Part shown: positions 58,673 to 64,000 of the stretch, piece after piece
Numbering within the stretch: position 1 is the first letter of the stretch
How the letters are laid out: each line of letters opens with the position of its first letter
Origin: an uncultured Olsenella sp.
GTDB taxonomy: Bacteria > Actinomycetota > Coriobacteriia > Coriobacteriales > Atopobiaceae
NCBI GenBank assembly: GCA_934660915.1
Contig: CAKUIF010000006.1
Span: forward strand, 67,324-131,323
Length of the DNA stretch: 64,000 nt
Direction: 5' to 3'
The notes under the pieces: model-generated
Told to the model about the DNA's origin: nothing
The model's database searches: none
Seen by the model: the letters and a program-made list of their open reading frames with translations, nothing else
Position numbers and translations under genes: made by a program

Positions 58673-60169
58673 ATGCTCGAGATCAAGAAGTACAAGTTCT
58701 ATTTCTGCCCCTGCACCCAGGACCTGTACGGCGACGAGTGCCTCCAGCACGTGCACGAGCACGCCGAGGAGGTCGTCAACTACCTCAACGCCTCCAAGGA
58801 GATTCCGTTCGAGGTCGAGCTCAAGCCCAATCTCCTCACCGCTTCGATGATCCAGCAGGTCTTCAACGAGGCCAACAACGACCCCGACTGCGCCGGCATC
58901 ATCACCTGGGCCCACACCTTCAGCCCCTCCAAGAACTACATCCTGGGCCTGCAGGACCTCCGCAAGCCGCTGTGCCAGTTCGCGACGCAGTACAACGAGG
59001 AGATCCCGTACGACACCATCGACATGGACTTCATGAACGAGAACCAGGCCGCCCACGGTGAGCGCGAGCTCGGGCACATCTTTGCCCGCATGCGCTGGAA
59101 CCACAAGGTCGTCTTTGGTTACTGGAAGGACCCCGTCGCCCTCACCGAGCTCGGCCAGTGGCAGCGCGTCGCCGTGGGCATCAACGAGTCCCGCAACATC
59201 CGCATCGCCCGCTTCGCCGACACCATGCGCAACGTCGCCGTCACCGATGGCGACAAGATCGAGGCCCAGGTCAAGCTTGGCTGGACCGTCGACGCGTGGC
59301 CGATCAACGACCTCACCCCGTACGTCGAGTCCGTGACCGCCGCCGAGGTCAAGGAGCTCACCGACGAGTACTACGAGACCTACGGCCTCGTGCTCGACGG
59401 CCGCGACCCGGAGGAGTTCCGCCGTCACGTCGAGGTCCAGGCTGCCCAGGAGATCGGCATCGAGCGCTTCCTCGTGGAGCACAACTACAACGCCTTCTCC
59501 GACCACTTCGGCGACCTTGGCGCCCTGAAGCAGCTCCCGTCCCTCTCCATCCAGCGCCTCATGCAGAAGGGCTTCGGCTTCGGCCCCGAGGGCGACTGGA
59601 AGACCCCGGGCATGGTGCGCCTCATGAAGGTCATGACCGCCAACGACCCGAACGCCAAGGGCTCCGCGCTCATGGAGGACTACACCTACAACCTCGTCCC
59701 GGGCAAGGACGGCATCCTCGAGTCTCACATGTCCGAGGTCGATCCCTCCATGGCCGACGGCGAGATCAAGATTCGCGCCACGCCGCTTTCCATGGGCGAC
59801 CGTGAGGACCCGGCGCGCCTGATCTTCACCGCCAAGACCGGTCCCGCCATCGCCACCTCCCTCATCGACCTGGGCAACCGCTTCCGCCTGATCATCCAGG
59901 ACGTCGACTGCAAGAAGGTCGAGAAGCCCATGCCGATGCTCCCGACCGGCACCATGTTCTGGACCCCGCGCCCGAACCTCAAGGTCGGCACCGAGGCCTG
60001 GATCTACGCAGGCGGCGCGCACCACACCGCGGTTTCCTACGACCTGACCGCCGACCAGATGATCGACTGGGCCGACGCCATGGGCATCGAGTCCGTCGTC
60101 ATCGACGCGAACACCAACCTTCGCGACTTCAAGCGCGACCTCAAGCTCGGCGAGGTTTACTACAAGTAA
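58673..60169 (+). CDS. araA: L-arabinose isomerase
   Basis: 498 residues, the usual length. Converts L-arabinose to L-ribulose. Recognisable family segments: WAHTFSPSKNYILGLQDLRKP, QFATQYNEEIPYDTIDMDFMN, SDHFGDLGALKQLPSL, LMEDYTYNLVPGKDGILESH (metal-binding Glu and His), and WIYAGGAHHTAVSY (the last conserved His). The open frame begins at 58583 but AAAGGAACGA before ATG 58673 sets the start. With the kinase and araD it makes up the classical pathway to xylulose 5-phosphate. Confidence 0.95.
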   Translation: MLEIKKYKFYFCPCTQDLYGDECLQHVHEHAEEVVNYLNASKEIPFEVELKPNLLTASMIQQVFNEANNDPDCAGIITWAHTFSPSKNYILGLQDLRKPLCQFATQYNEEIPYDTIDMDFMNENQAAHGERELGHIFARMRWNHKVVFGYWKDPVALTELGQWQRVAVGINESRNIRIARFADTMRNVAVTDGDKIEAQVKLGWTVDAWPINDLTPYVESVTAAEVKELTDEYYETYGLVLDGRDPEEFRRHVEVQAAQEIGIERFLVEHNYNAFSDHFGDLGALKQLPSLSIQRLMQKGFGFGPEGDWKTPGMVRLMKVMTANDPNAKGSALMEDYTYNLVPGKDGILESHMSEVDPSMADGEIKIRATPLSMGDREDPARLIFTAKTGPAIATSLIDLGNRFRLIIQDVDCKKVEKPMPMLPTGTMFWTPRPNLKVGTEAWIYAGGAHHTAVSYDLTADQMIDWADAMGIESVVIDANTNLRDFKRDLKLGEVYYK

Positions 60170-60215
60170 GCGTCGCATAACCCAGCTGCGCGGTCGTCCC
60201 GCACGTGAGTAGTTC

Positions 60216-60255
60216 CGGCCGCGTCTCTCGCCCGAGAGGCGCGGCCGCCTTTGTT
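60216..60255 (+). terminator. Terminator-like hairpin after araA
   Basis: Stem of about 14 bp (CGGCCGCGTCTCTCG with CGAGAGGCGCGGCCG) followed by CCTTTGTTTT. The kinase gene follows 85 bases later, so it is likely leaky or marks a transcript boundary. Confidence 0.7.
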
Positions 60256-60340
60256 TTGGGCGCTCGCCCGCGCCAAGAAGCCCGCGCGGCGCGCCCAACT
60301 TTTCCGAGCACTTCTTCCTTCTTTATAAAGGAGTCAACCA

Positions 60341-61948
60341 ATGAGCAAGACCAAAGAGCAGATCGTCGCCGATATCGAGTCCGGTCGCACCTCCCTGGGC
60401 ATCGAGTACGGCTCGACCCGCGTCAAGGCCGTCCTCGACGACGCCGATAACGAGCCCATCGCCATCGGCACCTTCGACTGGGAGAACTCGCTTGTCGACG
60501 GCTACTGGACCTACAGCGAGGACGAGATCTTCGAGGGCCTGAAGACCTGCTATGCCTCCCTCAAGGCCGACGTCGAGGCCAAGTACGGCGTCACGCTAAA
60601 GAAGGTCGGCGCCCTCGGCATCTCGGCCATGATGCACGGCTACCTGCCCTTCGACGCCGACGGCAAGCTCCTCGTGCCGTTCCGCACCTGGCGCAACACC
60701 ACCACGACCGAGGCCGCCCACGAGCTCTCGCGCCTCTTTGCGTTCCACACGCCCGAGCGCTGGAGCGTGAGCCACATCTACCAGGCCGTCCTTAACGGCG
60801 AGGAGCACGTCCCCAACATCAATTTCTTCACCACCTTGGCCGGCTTCGTGCACTGGCGCCTGACCGGCGAGAAGGTCCTTTCCATCGGCGACGCCTCCGG
60901 CATGTTCCCCATCGATTCCGTGGTGCTCGACTACGACGCCGCCAAGATCGCCCAGTTCGACGAGCTTGTGGCGAGCAAGGGCGTCGAGTGGAAGATCGAG
61001 GACCTTCTTCCCCGCGTGCTCGTGGCGGGCGACGTCGCCGGCCACCTTACCGAGGAGGGCGCGCGCCTGCTCGACCCCTCGGGCGACCTCGAGGCGGGCT
61101 GTCCGCTGTGCCCGCCTGAGGGCGACGCCGGCACCGGCATGATCGCGACGAACTCCATCGCCCAGCGCACCGGCAACGTCAGCGCGGGCACCTCGGTCTT
61201 CTCGATGATCGTGCTCGAGCACGCCCTGAAGGACGCCACCGCCGAGGAGATCGACCTCGTGACCACCCCGGTTGGCGACCCCGTGGCCATGGTGCACTGC
61301 AACAACTGCACCTCCGACATCAACGACTGGGTGAACCTGCTCGCCGACTTCGCCGACACCATGGGCGTGCCCGTGAACAAGGGCGACATCTACACCAGGC
61401 TCTTTAACGCAGCCCTCACCGGCGATAAGGACGCCGGCGGCCTCGTGTCCATCCCGTTCATCTCGGGCGAGACCGTCATGGGCGTTCAGACCGGCTTCCC
61501 GATGGTCGTTCGCAAGCAGAACGCAAACTTCTCCATCGCCAACTTCATGCGCATGAACATCATGGCGGCATTCGGTGCCCTGGCCGCGGGCAACGAGGCC
61601 CTGCGCGCTGAGGACGTCAAGATCGACAAGCTCTACGGCCACGGCGGCATCTTCAAGACCCCGAAGGTTGCCCAGAGCCTGCTGGCGGCCGCGCTCGAGG
61701 CTCCCGTGACCGTCATGTCCACGGCGGGCGAGGGCGGCGCCTGGGGCCAGGCCGTCGCCGCCTCCTACATGGCGACCAAGGAGGAGGGTGAGTCGCTCGC
61801 CAACTTCCTCAACAACAAGGTCTTCGCCGGCATGGAGGGCACCACGGTCGAGCCCGACGAGGCCGACGTCGAGGGTTACCGCGCCTTCCTCGATGCCTTC
61901 AAGAAGGTTAACGAGGCCGAGAAGGCTGCCGAGGCCCAGTTGGTCTAG
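60341..61948 (+). CDS. FGGY-family sugar kinase, probably L-ribulokinase
   Basis: 535 residues. N-terminal FGGY half: LGIEYGSTRVKAVLDD (phosphate-binding strand), FRTWRNTTTTEAA and LTGEKVLSIGDASGMFPID. C-terminal half: GMIATNSIAQRTGNVSAGTSVF and GHGGIFKTPKVAQSLLAAALE. Sequence is closer to the clostridial-type ribulokinase (long, with a distinctive HCNNCTSDINDW insert) than to E. coli AraB, so araB is inferred from context between araA and araD. A xylulokinase role is less likely. AAAGGAG precedes ATG 60341. Confidence 0.85.
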   Translation: MSKTKEQIVADIESGRTSLGIEYGSTRVKAVLDDADNEPIAIGTFDWENSLVDGYWTYSEDEIFEGLKTCYASLKADVEAKYGVTLKKVGALGISAMMHGYLPFDADGKLLVPFRTWRNTTTTEAAHELSRLFAFHTPERWSVSHIYQAVLNGEEHVPNINFFTTLAGFVHWRLTGEKVLSIGDASGMFPIDSVVLDYDAAKIAQFDELVASKGVEWKIEDLLPRVLVAGDVAGHLTEEGARLLDPSGDLEAGCPLCPPEGDAGTGMIATNSIAQRTGNVSAGTSVFSMIVLEHALKDATAEEIDLVTTPVGDPVAMVHCNNCTSDINDWVNLLADFADTMGVPVNKGDIYTRLFNAALTGDKDAGGLVSIPFISGETVMGVQTGFPMVVRKQNANFSIANFMRMNIMAAFGALAAGNEALRAEDVKIDKLYGHGGIFKTPKVAQSLLAAALEAPVTVMSTAGEGGAWGQAVAASYMATKEEGESLANFLNNKVFAGMEGTTVEPDEADVEGYRAFLDAFKKVNEAEKAAEAQLV

Positions 61949-61967
61949 AATCATTCGCAAGCGGTGC

Positions 61968-62010
61968 TTCTGATTGTTTAACATGGCGAAGACGTTCAAA
62001 ACAATCAGAA
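61968..62010 (+). other. 12-bp inverted repeat between kinase and araD
   Basis: TTCTGATTGTTT (61968-61979) and AAACAATCAGAA (61999-62010), 19-base loop, in an AT-rich 99-bp gap. Could be an mRNA hairpin or an operator. It ends 37 bases before araD. Confidence 0.6.
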
Positions 62011-62047
62011 ATGCTGAGGATGCAAGCTGCGAAAGGAACACATCGAA

Positions 62048-62761
62048 ATGATGCTCAAGGAACTGCGCGAGAAGGTCTACGAGGCCAACATGGACCTGCC
62101 CAAGCACGGGCTGGTCGTCTTTACTTGGGGCAACGCCTCCGAGTTCGATCCCGAGACGGGCCTCTTTGTCATCAAGCCGTCCGGCGTCGACTACGACGAG
62201 CTCTCGCCCGAGAACATGGTCGTCTGCGACCTGGAGGGCAAGCGCGTCGAGGGCGACATGAACCCCTCCTCCGACACCCTCACGCACGCATGGATCTACA
62301 AGAACTGGGCCGATAAGGGCATTCGCGGCTGCGTCCACACGCACTCCGCCGCCGCCGTCGCCTGGGCCCAAGCCGGCCGCGACCTTCCCGCCTACGGCAC
62401 CACGCACGCCGACTACTTCTACGGCCCCGTGCCCTGCATGCGCGGCCTGACCGAGGAGGAGATCGAGGAGGCCTACGAGCTCAACACCGGCAAGGTCATC
62501 GTCGCCGGCTTCGAGGAGCGCGGCATCGACCCCGTGGCCGTGCCCGCCGTCCTCGTGCGCAACCACGGCCCCTTCACCTGGGGCAAGGACGCCGCGCAGG
62601 CCGTCTACCATGCCGTCGTCCTCGACGAGTGCTGCAAGATGGCGCGCGACACCGAGATCCTCGCCCCGCACTGCGGCCCGGCGCCCCAGTACCTGCAGGA
62701 CAAGCACTACCTGCGCAAGCACGGCCCGAACGCCTACTACGGCCAAGCCGCCGCTCACTAG
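62048..62761 (+). CDS. araD: L-ribulose-5-phosphate 4-epimerase
   Basis: 237 residues. Class II aldolase fold that makes D-xylulose 5-phosphate. Zinc and substrate motifs: FTWGNASEFD (GNAS phosphate-binding), IKPSGVDYDEL, SSDTLTHAWIYKNW (Asp and Thr near the site), GCVHTHSAAAVAWAQ (two zinc His), and RNHGPFTWG (third zinc His). Two ATGs in tandem (62048 and 62051); AAAGGAAC lies upstream. Confidence 0.95.
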   Translation: MMLKELREKVYEANMDLPKHGLVVFTWGNASEFDPETGLFVIKPSGVDYDELSPENMVVCDLEGKRVEGDMNPSSDTLTHAWIYKNWADKGIRGCVHTHSAAAVAWAQAGRDLPAYGTTHADYFYGPVPCMRGLTEEEIEEAYELNTGKVIVAGFEERGIDPVAVPAVLVRNHGPFTWGKDAAQAVYHAVVLDECCKMARDTEILAPHCGPAPQYLQDKHYLRKHGPNAYYGQAAAH

Positions 62762-62884
62762 CTGGGACAAAAGGGACGGGGTATTTTGTCCCAAAATGTG
62801 GAGCCGCTCCACAAATTGGGACAAAAGGGACGGGGGATTTTGTCCCAAATGCGAGTGCTGGGCGCGATTCCCCGTCCCCTTTTA
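62762..62884. repeat. Composite GGGACAAAAGGGACGGGG repeats (copy 3)
   Basis: Two tandem direct copies of GGGACAAAAGGGACGGGG...TTTTGTCCCA (62764-62793 and 62818-62847) separated by a GTGGAGC/GCTCCAC hairpin, then a shortened mirror end CCCCGTCCCCTTTT. It begins right after the araD stop and precedes galM. Unlike copies 1 and 2 the second unit is direct, not inverted, suggesting rearrangement within the element. Confidence 0.9.
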
Positions 62885-62921
62885 ATGCCGAGTTAGCTGC
62901 CAATGGTCGAGAGGGGCAACA

Positions 62922-63989
62922 ATGCAGGTAGAGCCTGTTTCTTTCGGAAGCGTCGGCGGGAAGTCGGCATCGCTGTATACGCTTCGCAACGCCGCGGGCA
63001 TGCAGGTCGCGGTTACGGACTTCGGCGCGCGCGTTGTCTCCGTGAAGGTTCCGGCGTCCTCCGGCGAGGCCGTCGACGTCGTGCTCGGCTACGACGACGC
63101 CGCAGGCTACGCGGCCGACGACGCGTGGCTCGGCGCTCCGGTCGGTCGCGTGGTCAACCGTATCGGCGGCGCTTCTTTCCAGCTCGCGGGCAAAACCTAC
63201 GAGCTCACCGCCAACGAGGGCAAGAACTGCAACCACAGCGGCCGCGATTTCTGGTGCAAGCGCTTCTGGTCCGTCGCGCGCGCGGAGCAGGAAGCCGACG
63301 GCGGTCTGGTTGAGTTCGTCCTCGACTCGCCCGACGGCGACCAGGGTTTCCCCGGCGCGGTCCAGATGCATCTCACCTACGAGCTCACGGCCAATAACGA
63401 GCTGGTCATAACCTATGACGGTACGCCTGACGCGACGACGCTCGTCAACATGACCAACCACAGCTACTGGAACCTCAACGGCTGCGGAGGCGTGACCGTC
63501 CTGGGTCACCGCCTCACCGTGGACGCGGATTCCTACACCGAGACCGACGACGCGCTTATTTCCACCGGTCGCGTCCTGTCCGTTGACGGCACGCCGCTCG
63601 ACCTCCGCCGCGGCAAGAAGCTCGGCGACGTCGTGGCGAGCACCGAGCACTCCATCGTCAACGCACGCGGCATCGACCACAACTTCGTCCTGCCCGAGGC
63701 GGGGGAGGGAGAGGGCGGCTTCGTGGGCGGGCTGCGCCACGCGGCTACCCTTGAGGGAGACGTGTCCGGAATCAAGCTCGACGTGTACACCGATCTGCCC
63801 GGAATGCAGGTGTATACCGGCAACTACGTGGGCGGCGTTTGCGGCAAGGGCGGCGTCGAGTACCGCGACCACGACGCCGTGGCGCTCGAGACGAACTTCT
63901 TTGCGGACGCGATCCACCACCCGAGCTTCCCGCAGCCAGTTTTCGGCCCCGATCGCCCCTACCGTTCCCGCACCGTCTACGCCTTCTAG
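62922..63989 (+). CDS. galM: Aldose 1-epimerase (mutarotase)
   Basis: 355 residues. Converts sugar anomers so that isomerase or kinase gets the right form. Family motifs: GRVVNRIGGASFQLAGKTYEL, NHSGRDFW (catalytic His region), NHSYWNLNG (second His), DHNFVL and the end ETNFFADAIHHPSFP, where the catalytic Glu lies in ETNFF (usually ETQ). Placed right after the arabinose genes, it likely serves that pathway though it could act on galactose with galE. GAGAGGGG precedes ATG 62922. Confidence 0.94.
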   Translation: MQVEPVSFGSVGGKSASLYTLRNAAGMQVAVTDFGARVVSVKVPASSGEAVDVVLGYDDAAGYAADDAWLGAPVGRVVNRIGGASFQLAGKTYELTANEGKNCNHSGRDFWCKRFWSVARAEQEADGGLVEFVLDSPDGDQGFPGAVQMHLTYELTANNELVITYDGTPDATTLVNMTNHSYWNLNGCGGVTVLGHRLTVDADSYTETDDALISTGRVLSVDGTPLDLRRGKKLGDVVASTEHSIVNARGIDHNFVLPEAGEGEGGFVGGLRHAATLEGDVSGIKLDVYTDLPGMQVYTGNYVGGVCGKGGVEYRDHDAVALETNFFADAIHHPSFPQPVFGPDRPYRSRTVYAF

Positions 63990-63990
63990 T

Positions 63991-64000
63991 TGGGACAAAA
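63991..64000. repeat. Start of another GGGACAAAA repeat (cut by window end)
   Basis: TGGGACAAAA directly after the galM stop matches the first ten bases of the family seen at 9842 and 62763; the rest is outside the window. Confidence 0.6.

Noticed and set aside
56008..58695. 895-codon minus-strand open frame opposite the ABC genes
   Set aside because: Shadow of three clear ABC transporter genes on the plus strand.
63991..64000. Full fourth copy of the GGGACAAAA repeat
   Set aside because: Only ten bases are inside the window; reported as a partial match only.

Overview
The window is GC-rich chromosomal DNA that looks like a coriobacterial actinobacterium, most likely Collinsella or a close relative. 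The evidence is the secY-adk-map-infA-rpmJ-rpsM-rpsK-rpsD-rpoA-rplQ-truA order, strong G/C bias at third codon positions, an NfnAB pair, Tat-type sugar-binding lipoproteins and LPxTG-like surface proteins. The genus call is an inference from gene content; no search was run.

Layout. 1-6.7 kb: the end of the ribosomal protein / RNA polymerase alpha operon, closed by a clear terminator, then truA. 6.7-12.2 kb: a His-rich heavy-metal permease, a membrane-anchored protein of unknown function and three family-2 glycosyltransferases. 12.4-14.7 kb: nfnA-nfnB. 14.9-18 kb (minus): glmU-prs-pth. 18.1 kb: tRNA-Gln(UUG). 18.3-23.1 kb (minus): an alpha-glucoside-type PTS IIBC, galE, a polyprenyl synthase and a peptidoglycan-binding-domain protein; a GntR/UTRA regulator is divergent from the PTS gene and is followed by an NlpC/P60-like gene. 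25-26.2 kb: malic enzyme.

26.3-38.4 kb is an accessory stretch: a DUF1778/GNAT toxin-antitoxin pair, an orphan JetD-like (DUF2220) TOPRIM protein, two large cell-wall-anchored proteins, a zinc-ribbon protein, and a Sau3AI-like GATC restriction enzyme with its C5 methyltransferase. 38.6-40.7 kb: a 3-hydroxyacyl-CoA-dehydrogenase-like enzyme and an EamA exporter. 41-44.8 kb: single-chain purL. 45.9-49.2 kb (minus): an FMN-riboswitch-controlled riboflavin ECF importer (ribU, fused ecfA, ecfT). Then murB, a DUF559-like protein inside 117-bp inverted repeats, and a UPF0210 protein. 53.7-64 kb: a CUT2 sugar ABC importer with two permeases, joined to araA, an FGGY kinase, araD and galM, which together form an L-arabinose uptake and breakdown operon.

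The most striking feature is between the genes. At least seven different families of long, often perfect inverted repeats occur in this one window. Several occur as matched pairs that bracket one gene or one operon: the surface protein at 28.9 kb, the small coiled-coil gene at 45.1 kb, the DUF559-like gene at 50.5 kb and the arabinose operon. The toxin-antitoxin pair is bracketed by 40-bp direct repeats. This pattern suggests that accessory genes here come and go as repeat-bounded cassettes. That is an inference to be tested by comparing strains.
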